DNA of 64,000 nt from Moesziomyces globuligerus (Eukaryota > Basidiomycota > Ustilaginomycetes > Ustilaginales > Ustilaginaceae): assembly GCA_030849465.1 (NCBI GenBank), contig JARVLF010000011.1, positions 420,814 to 484,813 of the forward strand, read 5' to 3'. The notes beneath the pieces are model-generated. The model was not told the DNA's origin. It saw nothing but the letters and a program-made list of their open reading frames with translations, and searched no databases. The position numbers were made by a program, and so were the translations under genes. Shown here piece after piece: positions 52,302 to 60,379 of the stretch (position 1 is the first letter of the stretch; every line of letters starts with the position of its first letter).

Positions 52302-53248
52302 CCCTGTGTTACGGGCCTGGATCAGACCCTGATCGACGCAGGCACGTGTGGAGGGCGCAGGCGAAAACCTGGCGCCCGGGCTGCGAGCGCGCCAAGTTGC
52401 GGTCCGGCGAGTGGAGGCCACTCGACGAATTTCGCAAGCAATTTGCCCAGTGAGGCCCACTCGACAAACGGCCTGCGGCGACCCGGAAAACCACGAGCAG
52501 GTCATACGATGGACGGACCCGGCTTGGAGACGAAGGGGAGGAGGAGAGGAGTGCTTGTTGCCCCAGGGGCAGCAAGCATAACGTGCAAAAGGGAGGTATG
52601 CACAGGAGGAGGCCCAAGCTCGGGAAGGTGGGCGAAACCTCATTGCATCAATGGGATGCTGGCTGGGCCCTCCAGGACGGCACCTTGCCACACGCTGGCC
52701 CTCCTGGTGAGGGCAGGTACTTATAGCTTCGACTCATCGAGTGCGATGGGGCTGCGCCCCATCCACTCTACTTTACTTTACAGCACTCAGTCGTTATCAT
52801 TTGTCAGTATCACTGTCTTTCAGTCAGTTCGTCTCACAGTAGCAATCGCAGGGCGTTGCTACTACTTGCGTGTGTGTTGTATCACCGCTTCAGACGCCGT
52901 TGACACCTCCATTGGCGCTACGGCACTTACACCGTAGGCAGTACCTCCACTGCGGCCCTGGAACCTCCACCAGTGCCCGACAACCGTCTGAGCATTACGA
53001 GCACTCGTGCGAAGATGGAGGTCCTCACCACGACGCCCCAAGGCGTCTGCAACCATCGAGTCGTGCCGCGCTACCTCTGAACGGGGTGCTCACAGCGGTC
53101 AGCCGTTATCCGTTGAGTTGCGTCGACTCGCCAAACAACTCAAGCCATTCTGCGAGTCCACGCCACTTGCCGAATAAATCAAGTCATTTGTCAAGTTCAC
53201 GTCACTTGCCGAATAAGGGATTTTGGGCACGCGACCCCTGACACCCTG
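52302..53248 (+). mobile_element. Solo LTR of the same retrotransposon family, with 5-bp target duplications
   Basis: The LTR proper is 52307-53243 (937 bp), starting TGTTACGGG and ending CCCCTGACA, like the LTRs of the complete element to its right. It is bounded by CCCTG at 52302-52306 and again at 53244-53248, the expected 5-bp target duplication. It differs from the complete element's LTRs at many positions, so it is older. No internal sequence accompanies it: LTR-LTR recombination removed the body. It keeps a TATA-like ACTTATAG (near 52713) and the hairpin GATGGGGCTGCGCCCCATC before ATCCACTCTA. Confidence 0.93.
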
Positions 53249-53388
53249 TTCCCCGCAGCAAGCACAATGACAGACGTAGGAGTGGTTTGGCATGGCGGTA
53301 GGCAATGGTATTCACAAAGACTAGATACATTGAGTGACAAGACGGTGCGACGTCAGTGCTAATGGACCTGCGGCGGCTGGCCCAAGGG

Positions 53389-53537
53389 TTCCAGATCCTT
53401 TTGACGGTGGGTTTCCAACTTTTGGACGCGCTTGGCATCCAGCGGTCCCTGGTCTGCCCTCATGGAAGACGGTCCAATTCAAAAATCTGACGCGTTGAAT
53501 TTCACAGGAAGACAGTCCGCTTCAAAAATCAAGACGG
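53389..53537 (+). repeat. Telomere-linked unit, copy A (truncated after 149 bp)
   Basis: Begins TTCCAGATCC directly after AAGGG, and ends after the first CTTCAAAAATCAAGACGG, where three TTAGGG repeats follow. Its 149 bases are the same as the first 149 bases of copies B and C, with no difference seen. No coding potential. Confidence 0.9.
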
Positions 53538-53555
53538 TTAGGGTTAGGGTTAGGG
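53538..53555 (+). repeat. Interstitial telomeric repeats (TTAGGG)3
   Basis: Three perfect TTAGGG units in the same orientation as the chromosome-end telomere, joining copy A to copy B of the telomere-linked unit. Confidence 0.97.
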
Positions 53556-53796
53556 TTCCAGATCCTTTTGACGGTGGGTTTCCAACTTTTGGACGCGCTT
53601 GGCATCCAGCGGTCCCTGGTCTGCCCTCATGGAAGACGGTCCAATTCAAAAATCTGACGCGTTGAATTTCACAGGAAGACAGTCCGCTTCAAAAATCAAG
53701 ACGGTCTGCTTCAAAAATCAAGACGGTCCACTTCAAAAATCAAGACGGTCTGCTTCAAAAATCAAGACGGTCCACTTCAGAAATAAAGACGGTCTG
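53556..53796 (+). repeat. Telomere-linked unit, copy B, left part (before the retrotransposon)
   Basis: 241 bp identical to the first 241 bp of copy C. From 53682 it is a tandem array of about five 22-bp units, CTTCAAAAATCAAGACGGTC plus CA or TG, the last one slightly changed (CAGAAATAAAGACGG). It is interrupted at GTCTG by the retrotransposon and resumes at 62974. Confidence 0.92.
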
Positions 53797-54735
53797 TGTT
53801 ACGGGCCTGGATTGGACCCTGATCGATGCAGGCACGCGTGAAGGGCGCAGGCCAAAATTCGACGCTCGAGCTACGAACGCGCCAAGTCGCGGTCCGGCGA
53901 GTGGAGGCCACTCGACGAATTCCCATAGCAATTCGCCGAGTGAGGCTCACTCAACGGACGGACTGTAGCGACCCCGGAAAACGACGAGCAGGCCCTACAG
54001 TGGACGGACCCGGCCCGGAATCGAAGGGGAGGAGGAGAGGAGCGCTTGTTGCCCCAGGGACAACAAGCATAACGTGTAAGGGGGGACGTCATGCACAAGA
54101 GGGGGCCGAGCTCGAGGAGGTGGGCGAAACCTCACTGCATCAATGAGATGCTGGCTGGGCCGTTTGAGACGGCGCCTTGCCACACGCTGGCCCTCCTGGT
54201 GAGGGCCAGTACTTAAAGCTTCAGCTCATCGAGTGTGATGGGGCTGCGCCCCATCCACTCTACTTTACTTTACATCACTCCGTCGTTATCATTCGTCAGT
54301 ATCACTGTCTTTCAGTCCATTCGTCTCACAGTAGCAATCGCAGGGCGTTGCTACTACTTGCGTGTGTGTTGTATCACCGCTTCAGACGTCGTCGACACCT
54401 CCATCGACGCTACGGCACCTACACCGTAGGCAGTACCTCCACTGCGGCCCTGGAACCTCAACCAGTGCCTCGACAACTGTCTGAGCATTACAAGCACTCG
54501 TGCGAAGACGGAAGTCCTTCACACGACGCCCAAAGGCGTCTGCAGCAATCGAGTCGTGCCGCGCTACCTCTGAACGGGGTGCTCACAGTGGTCAGCCGAT
54601 ATCCGTTGAGTCGCGTCGACTCGCCGAATAACTCAGGCGATTCGTCGAGTTCACGCCACTCGCCGAACGAGTCAAATAATTCGCCGAGTCCACGTCACTC
54701 GCCGAATAAGGATTTCGGGCACGCGACCCCTGACA
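53797..54735 (+). repeat. 5' LTR
   Basis: 939 bp, TGTTACGGG to CCCCTGACA (TG...CA ends). Features: palindromic GCGAGT/ACTCG motifs near both ends; a TATA-like ACTTAAAG at 54211-54218; a perfect hairpin GATGGGGCTGCGCCCCATC at about 54237-54255; and ATCCACTCTA at 54253-54262, the inferred RNA 5' end. A long frame runs through the LTR into gag but is not taken as coding. Confidence 0.96.
54253..54262 (+). promoter_or_regulatory. Inferred self-primer / transcription start of the retrotransposon
   Basis: ATCCACTCTA is exactly complementary to TAGAGTGGAT at 54737-54746, one base after the 5' LTR. A TATA-like box lies about 40 bases upstream. By analogy with Tf1-type elements, the RNA would start here and fold back to prime its own reverse transcription. 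The start site itself is inferred. Confidence 0.6.
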
Positions 54736-54736
54736 T

Positions 54737-54746
54737 TAGAGTGGAT
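54737..54746 (+). promoter_or_regulatory. Primer-binding site (self-priming type)
   Basis: TAGAGTGGAT, separated from the LTR by one T. Ten-base perfect complementarity to the LTR segment 54253-54262. The alternative, a tRNA primer pairing with TGGATCG from 54742, would require a seven-base gap (CATTAGAG side) after the LTR and is less attractive. Confidence 0.6.
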
Positions 54747-54773
54747 CGTTCAAGCAGCTCCCCACGACTCACC

Positions 54774-56201
54774 ATGGCGGACGAGACCCTCGTCAAGAAG
54801 CTGGATGAGCTCATCAGCCTGGTCAAAGCCCAGCTCGAGCTCACCAACCGGGCCAATCAAGAGGCCATGACGGCCCGAGCCCGCCAGCACCTTGCCGAGC
54901 GTCTCGCGCAGGTTCCCGAGGAGCAGGCCGACGAATCCTCGTTCGCCGACCCGCCCACCCCTACGCCTGCGGCTCGTCCTCGCCGATCGGTGTCCTTCGC
55001 TGACGATGGCGAACGCACCTACACCGACCGCGAGACGTACTCGACTCCGACTGGCAGTCGCTACACGAAGCCAAGGACGGAGGCCGCCTCAGGCGAGGAG
55101 GGGTACGATACCATCTCGCTCGAGGATCTTCCGCATAGCCAGCAGAAGTCCCTCTCGACGCCCTTCCCCAAGTTCAACCCCCGTGACGTCGAACTCTTCG
55201 TGATCGAGGCCGAGGCCTGGTTCAAATTCAACCGGGTCTACGACCACGAGACGATGATCAACTACACGGGCACCCAGCTGGACGGCAGCGCTCGCGAGTG
55301 GTGGACCTCCAAGCTCCGGGTCGACCGGCCCCGCCAGGGCAAGTTGTTCCATGACTGGCACTTCTTCACGAAGCGCCTCTCAGAGCAGTACAACCCGCGC
55401 AACGTCAGGATGGAGGCCTACAACAAGCTGTTGGCCCTCCGTCTCACTAGCGACACCCCGGGCGCGGCCACTCGCCACGTCGAGCGTTTCCGCGATCTTG
55501 AGAGCCAGGTCAACCTCGAGGACACCGAGTTGCTCATCGACTTGTTCCGAGGCAGTCTGACTCGCAGCCTGCAGGAGAAGTTCGAGCGCAACCCACCCAG
55601 CGACCGTTGGGGGTGGTATCGCGAGGTCGAAGAGATTGACAGGCAGAGGATGTCTCTGCAGCAGTCTGCTTCCCGGCACCCGAGCCTACCGGCCCCGCGC
55701 GGGGGCATAGCAGCAAGCCAGCGCCCTGCAGGGCCCGCCGCGGGCAGCCCAGCCCGCCAGCCTGCCCCTCCGGCGCCTGGCACGCCGTACCGGCCCGGCA
55801 ACCGGCCCCTGCCGCCGCACTTGGCGCAGAACCTTAGGCCGCGCGCGCCGGCCAGTGGCACAGGACCCACGACGTTTGGCAGCACGGTTTGCCACCTGTG
55901 CCAAGGCACAGGCCACTGGGCACGAGACTGCCCAAGCAGGAAGGCACCGCCGTCAACCCCGAGGCCGGCTGGCCCAAGGGTCGCAGTGGCACTCGAGGAC
56001 CCGCAACAAGGCGACCAGCCTCCAGAGGAAGCCGTGGAGGCGGAGCAGGCTGACGATGGTGAGGACTACGGGTACGACTCGGTCGATCAAGAGCCCCTGG
56101 ACCTCACCCAGTTCGAAAGCCCTGCTGCGGCCGCCAACCACGCAGCTCCTCGAGACGACAACGATGACGCCCAGGAAAACTGCTATGGGGCGATGCACTA
56201 A
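54774..56201 (+). CDS. gag: Retrotransposon Gag polyprotein
   Basis: 475 aa, ATG 54774 in a strong context (ACCATGGCGG), first start after the LTR. Residues 1-60 are a predicted coiled coil (ETLVKKLDELISLVKAQLEL). The capsid-like region follows (about 125-300): FPKFNPRDVELFVIEAEAWF, the Ty3-type motif, then AREWWTSKL, YNPRNVRMEAYNKLLALRL, and a helix around DLFRGSLTRSLQEKF. A Pro/Ala/Gly-rich linker leads to a CCHC zinc knuckle, CHLCQGTGHWARDC (373-386), for RNA binding. The acidic C-terminus ends at TAA 56199-56201, whose last A begins the pol ATG. Confidence 0.93.
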   Translation: MADETLVKKLDELISLVKAQLELTNRANQEAMTARARQHLAERLAQVPEEQADESSFADPPTPTPAARPRRSVSFADDGERTYTDRETYSTPTGSRYTKPRTEAASGEEGYDTISLEDLPHSQQKSLSTPFPKFNPRDVELFVIEAEAWFKFNRVYDHETMINYTGTQLDGSAREWWTSKLRVDRPRQGKLFHDWHFFTKRLSEQYNPRNVRMEAYNKLLALRLTSDTPGAATRHVERFRDLESQVNLEDTELLIDLFRGSLTRSLQEKFERNPPSDRWGWYREVEEIDRQRMSLQQSASRHPSLPAPRGGIAASQRPAGPAAGSPARQPAPPAPGTPYRPGNRPLPPHLAQNLRPRAPASGTGPTTFGSTVCHLCQGTGHWARDCPSRKAPPSTPRPAGPRVAVALEDPQQGDQPPEEAVEAEQADDGEDYGYDSVDQEPLDLTQFESPAAAANHAAPRDDNDDAQENCYGAMH

Positions 56202-59200
56202 TGGCATGCATGGCCCTACATCCCTGGACGCCATCCATCTGTAAATATCAAGATTGCGCTCTTTGTTTCTCTGCCAGCGACGGCAAGGCGGTGCTCGAGT
56301 TGACCGGAACGGTCCAAGGCCACCCGGCTCGCATCCTCGCCGACACCGGCGCTGGCCTGTCCATAGTCTCAGGTTCGTTCGCCCGCAAACACAAAATACC
56401 ATCAAAAACAGCAAAAACAACAACAATACATGGTGTCACCGGGCACCAGATGACCACGCGGTCCATGGCGATGACCCGGGTAGCAATTGGGGGCCACGAC
56501 CTCGGCCCGGTGCCCGCGTGGGTAGTGGACGTGGCCGACTACGACTTCATCCTGGGGTATCGGGCCCTACGCCGGCTCAAACCAACTATCCATTGGGATA
56601 CCGGGCAACTCGAGTTCGAGCTGCTAGGGCCGATGCAGGCCTATAACGCGTCCCAGGATGACGGGTCGCTTCGACCGAGAGCTGTCAAGGAAGGCGCTCG
56701 GCGAATTTTGGTGGTGTCCGCCGAGTCGTGCCCACTCGCCGAGCCTCCACCTTCGTCCGCCGAGACGCGCCGACTCGGCGAATTACCGCCCCTGTCCGTC
56801 GAGTCGACCCCACCCGCCGAACGTCAAACTTCGGCAAAGCTCCACGGCCACGAGTTTGTATCCGCCGAACGCTTGATGCAAGCAGCCGTCGAAGACGGCC
56901 CAATTGGGTTCATGCTCCTGGAGGAACCATGGGATTCCCTCCCGGCATTCGGTTTTGTGCCTACCGGAGCCGACAAGGGGGTGGAAATGGAGGTGGAGCC
57001 CGACAAGCCGGTGTCGGTCGAAGAGATCCCAGAGCCTTACAGGCACCTGCGAGGCGTCTTCGACGAGGTGGAGGCAGACCGGCTACCGCCTCATACGGAT
57101 CATGACCTCCGCATCGACTTGGTCGAGGGCAGCAAGCCCCCTCAAGGGCCGCTGTACCTCAAGGGGCCCAAGGAGATGGCAGAACTTCGCAAGTACTTGG
57201 ACGAGAATCTCGCCAAGGGCTTCATTCGGCCATCAAAAAGCCCGGCTCGGTCACCAGTGCTCTTCGTACCCAAGAAGGACGGTGGCCTTCGCCTCTGCGT
57301 CGACTACAGAGGGCTCAACGAGATTACGATCAAGAATCGCGCGCCACTGCCGCTCATTGAGGAGCAGCTATTCCTCCTCCGCAGGGCCAAGATCTATTCG
57401 AAGCTGGACCTCAAGGCAGCCTACAACCTGATTCGCATTTCAAGTGGCGATGAATGGAAGACGGCATTTGGGACCCAGCTTGGGCTATACGAGTACTTGG
57501 TGATGCCGTTCGGCCTGGCAAATGCCCCAGCTCACTTCCAGTCGTTCATCAACCACATCTACCGCGACATCATTGGGGTGTACGTGGTAGTGTACCTTGA
57601 CGACTTCCTCATCTTCAGCGACACACTCGACGAGCACATCAAGCACGTCACAGAGGTGCTCACAAGGCTCAAACAGCACAGACTCTTCGCCAAGCTGTCC
57701 AAGTGTGCGTTCCACACCAACACGGTCGAATTCCTGGGGTACATCATCAAGCCCTCGGGAATTGAGATGGACCCAGAGAAGGTCCGCACAGTCAAGGAAT
57801 GGCCTATGCCGGAGTCGATCCACGACATCCAGCGCTTCCTTGGGTTTGCGAACTTCTACCGGCGGTTCATCTCCCACTTTGCCCGGATCGCCAAGCCCCT
57901 CACGTCCCTGGTGAAGCCAACGGAACGCTTCAAGAAGTTCGAGCTGCCGGAAGACGCCAAGCAGGCCTTCCACAAGCTCATACAAGCGTTCACGACGGCA
58001 GGAGTGCTAAGACACTTCGATTACCACCTGCCAACGCGGCTCGAGACGGACGCCAGCGACTTTGCCATTGCCGGGGTCCTGAAGCAGGAACACGAGGGCC
58101 GGTGGCACCCGGTCGCATACTACTCGCGGAAGATGGCGCCCGCCGAGAAGAACTACGAGATCCATGACAAGGAGCTCCTCGCAGTTGTGGCATGCCTCAC
58201 CCAGTGGCGCCATATGCTGGCAGGGCTGCCTAGTCAGCTCGTCATTCTCACGGACCACGAGGCGCTCAAGTACTTCAAGTCGCAACGCCGCATCACGGGC
58301 AGGCAGGCACGCTGGGCGGTGTTGCTAGCAGACTTCAACTTCGTGTTGCAGTACCGGCCAGGGGATAAGGCCGGCGAGCCTGACGCCCTGACTCGGCGTC
58401 GCGACATGGAGCCGGCAGGCGAGGAGCGCGAGCACAACGTGCGGCAGCTATTGCCCCCCCGCGTATTTGCGGTAGAGAACGAGCCAATTCGCCGAGTCCT
58501 TGCAACTCGACGAACGTCCGCCGAGTCACCGGAACTCGACGGACGCGCTCCGACCATGGCCAATATCGCCTCGGAAGGACTGCTAGGCCTCGCCAAGACC
58601 TTCCAACCGCTCGATAAAGAGTTGGCCGAGCTGCACGCCAAAACACCGTTCGAGGAGAAGAACGGAGTGTGGTACAAGGAAGGCCGGTTGGTAGTGCCGA
58701 AGGTAACCATGCCAGGTAGCACCACCGACCGCAAGACTCGTCACGCCCGCGAGGTGGACGAGCAGTCGCTGTCGGTGGAGCACCTTCGCTTCATGGTAAT
58801 GTCGCAGTGCCATGACGGAGTGGCGGCCGGCCACGTTGGCCGCGACGCCACGCTGCACCTGGCACGTCGACACTACTGGTGGCCAGGCATGACAACCTGG
58901 ATAGCGGACTACGTCGCGAGCTGCCCCGTTTGCGCCAGATACAAAGCGCCCAGACACAAGCCATACGGCTTGCTGCAGCCACTCGCAACGCCGCAACGGC
59001 CATGGGGCTCCATATCGATGGACTTCATCGAAGGCCTGCCGCTGTCGAGCGGGTACGACTCCATCTTGGTAATCGTCGACCGCTTGACCAAGTATGCAGT
59101 TGTCGCCCCGACACACAAGACAGCGACAGCCGAGCAAACCGCCGAGCTCCTCAAGCGTCACTTGTTCGCCCACTTTGGCGTCCCGGACCATATCGTGTCG

Positions 59201-60061
59201 GACAGAGGACGCCAGTTCATCTCGAAAACCTGGAGCGAGTTCGTCAGCAGCTTGGGAGCAAGGCACTCACTCAGCACGGCCTATCACCCACAGACGGATG
59301 GCCAGACGGAGCGTGTCAACCAAGTCCTGGAGCAGTACCTTCGCATGTACTGCAACTACCAGCAGGACGACTGGGTTAGCCTGCTCAGCGGGGCCGCCTT
59401 CGTCTACAACAACACGGTGCACACGAGCATCGGCGTCTCGCCCTTCTTCGCGTGCTACGGCTGGAACCCAAAGTCTCACCCGGAGATCCCGGCCAAGCTC
59501 GGCGTAAACGACACCAGTCGGGCTGAGTTCCTGGCGAAGGGCAGCGAGCGGTTCCACTACCTGCAAGACCAGATCCGGCAAGCACAACGCCGAGCGGTCG
59601 AGCAATACAACCGCAAGCACAAGGACATCGAGTTCAAGGTCGGCGACCTGGTCTACGTCAACCGAAAGAACTGGATGACCAAAAGGCCGTCGCCCAAGCT
59701 CGATACGAGGTTCGCCGGCCCATTCCCGGTGAAAGAACGCATCGGCAGACGGGCATATCGCCTCACTTTGCCCGCAAGCCTCCGCGTGCATGACGTCTTC
59801 CACGTCTCGATGCTGGAGCCCGCCAAGAGCAGCGCGCTCCCTCAACGCGAGTTGCTACCGGTGGAACCGCCTCTGCCGGACGAAGAGCTCGAATACGAGG
59901 TGGAGGCCATCATCGGCAAGCGCGTCCGAAACCGCCAGGTCGAATACAAGGTCCTATGGCGCGGCTACTCAGAGGAAGCAGCATCCTGGGAGCCCACCGA
60001 CCTCCTCAGCTGTCCAGACCTCATCCGGGAGTATGAGGAGTTGGCGGGGGGACGGGCCTAG
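56201..60061 (+). CDS. pol: Retrotransposon Pol polyprotein (protease, RT, RNase H, integrase, chromodomain)
   Basis: 1286 aa. The ATG at 56201 overlaps the gag stop as TAATG, in the -1 frame relative to gag. Protease: LADTGAGLSIVS with DTGA at 48-51. Reverse transcriptase: RSPVLFVPKKDGGLRLCVDYR, MPFGLANAPAHFQ and YLDD (465-468). RNase H: ETDASDFAIAG (near 616) and the HDKELLAVV segment. Integrase: HHCC zinc finger ending CPVC (near 905), then the catalytic triad Asp941, Asp1001, Glu1037 (35 residues between the last two). GPY/F-type module FAGPFPVKERIG follows, and a C-terminal chromodomain (about 1226-1285) with EYEVEAIIG and VLWRGYSEEAASWEP. Linkers before RT and before integrase contain palindrome-derived sequence. 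No stop or frameshift, so it is intact. Confidence 0.96.
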   Translation: MACMALHPWTPSICKYQDCALCFSASDGKAVLELTGTVQGHPARILADTGAGLSIVSGSFARKHKIPSKTAKTTTIHGVTGHQMTTRSMAMTRVAIGGHDLGPVPAWVVDVADYDFILGYRALRRLKPTIHWDTGQLEFELLGPMQAYNASQDDGSLRPRAVKEGARRILVVSAESCPLAEPPPSSAETRRLGELPPLSVESTPPAERQTSAKLHGHEFVSAERLMQAAVEDGPIGFMLLEEPWDSLPAFGFVPTGADKGVEMEVEPDKPVSVEEIPEPYRHLRGVFDEVEADRLPPHTDHDLRIDLVEGSKPPQGPLYLKGPKEMAELRKYLDENLAKGFIRPSKSPARSPVLFVPKKDGGLRLCVDYRGLNEITIKNRAPLPLIEEQLFLLRRAKIYSKLDLKAAYNLIRISSGDEWKTAFGTQLGLYEYLVMPFGLANAPAHFQSFINHIYRDIIGVYVVVYLDDFLIFSDTLDEHIKHVTEVLTRLKQHRLFAKLSKCAFHTNTVEFLGYIIKPSGIEMDPEKVRTVKEWPMPESIHDIQRFLGFANFYRRFISHFARIAKPLTSLVKPTERFKKFELPEDAKQAFHKLIQAFTTAGVLRHFDYHLPTRLETDASDFAIAGVLKQEHEGRWHPVAYYSRKMAPAEKNYEIHDKELLAVVACLTQWRHMLAGLPSQLVILTDHEALKYFKSQRRITGRQARWAVLLADFNFVLQYRPGDKAGEPDALTRRRDMEPAGEEREHNVRQLLPPRVFAVENEPIRRVLATRRTSAESPELDGRAPTMANIASEGLLGLAKTFQPLDKELAELHAKTPFEEKNGVWYKEGRLVVPKVTMPGSTTDRKTRHAREVDEQSLSVEHLRFMVMSQCHDGVAAGHVGRDATLHLARRHYWWPGMTTWIADYVASCPVCARYKAPRHKPYGLLQPLATPQRPWGSISMDFIEGLPLSSGYDSILVIVDRLTKYAVVAPTHKTATAEQTAELLKRHLFAHFGVPDHIVSDRGRQFISKTWSEFVSSLGARHSLSTAYHPQTDGQTERVNQVLEQYLRMYCNYQQDDWVSLLSGAAFVYNNTVHTSIGVSPFFACYGWNPKSHPEIPAKLGVNDTSRAEFLAKGSERFHYLQDQIRQAQRRAVEQYNRKHKDIEFKVGDLVYVNRKNWMTKRPSPKLDTRFAGPFPVKERIGRRAYRLTLPASLRVHDVFHVSMLEPAKSSALPQRELLPVEPPLPDEELEYEVEAIIGKRVRNRQVEYKVLWRGYSEEAASWEPTDLLSCPDLIREYEELAGGRA

Positions 60062-60379
60062 ACAGGCGGCGGGGAAGGAGCGCGGCGGAGGGGGCGCTCA
60101 GAGAGGATTCGGCGAGTATAGCGGACTCGACGAATTTGGAAAAACGATTCGGCGAGTCGAGGCGACTCGACGAATTGCAAAATGGATTCGGCGAGTACGC
60201 GTCACTCGACGGATAGGAAAACAGCCCGCCGCAGAGACCAGGAGGGCAACCACAAACACACAGCCAGGGGACTCAACGACCAGAAGCTCACTCAGGCTGG
60301 TCGCAGGCAAGCTCAACAGGGACAGGTCACAGTCTCACACAAGCAAGAAGAGCCAAGACGCTGGGATTAGCTCACGTCG
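60062..60379 (+). repeat. Post-pol palindrome-rich spacer
   Basis: 318 bp between the pol stop and the end of the antisense gene. 60105-60216 holds three consecutive copies of an imperfect palindrome (ATTCGGCGAGT, spacer of 7-8, ACTCGACGAAT). The rest has no feature. Confidence 0.7.

Noticed and set aside
53538..53796. CRISPR-like array in the 22-bp repeats
   Set aside because: The units are directly adjacent without unique spacers, and the organism is a fungus.
54177..54773. Upstream extension of the gag frame through the LTR
   Set aside because: It crosses the LTR and inferred RNA start, and the gag ATG at 54774 has a strong context; the extension is composed of LTR repeats.
56168..56200. 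A -1 frameshift slippery site before the gag stop
   Set aside because: The nearest candidate, G GAA AAC, does not fit X-XXY-YYZ and there is no clear downstream pseudoknot, so stop-restart is preferred.
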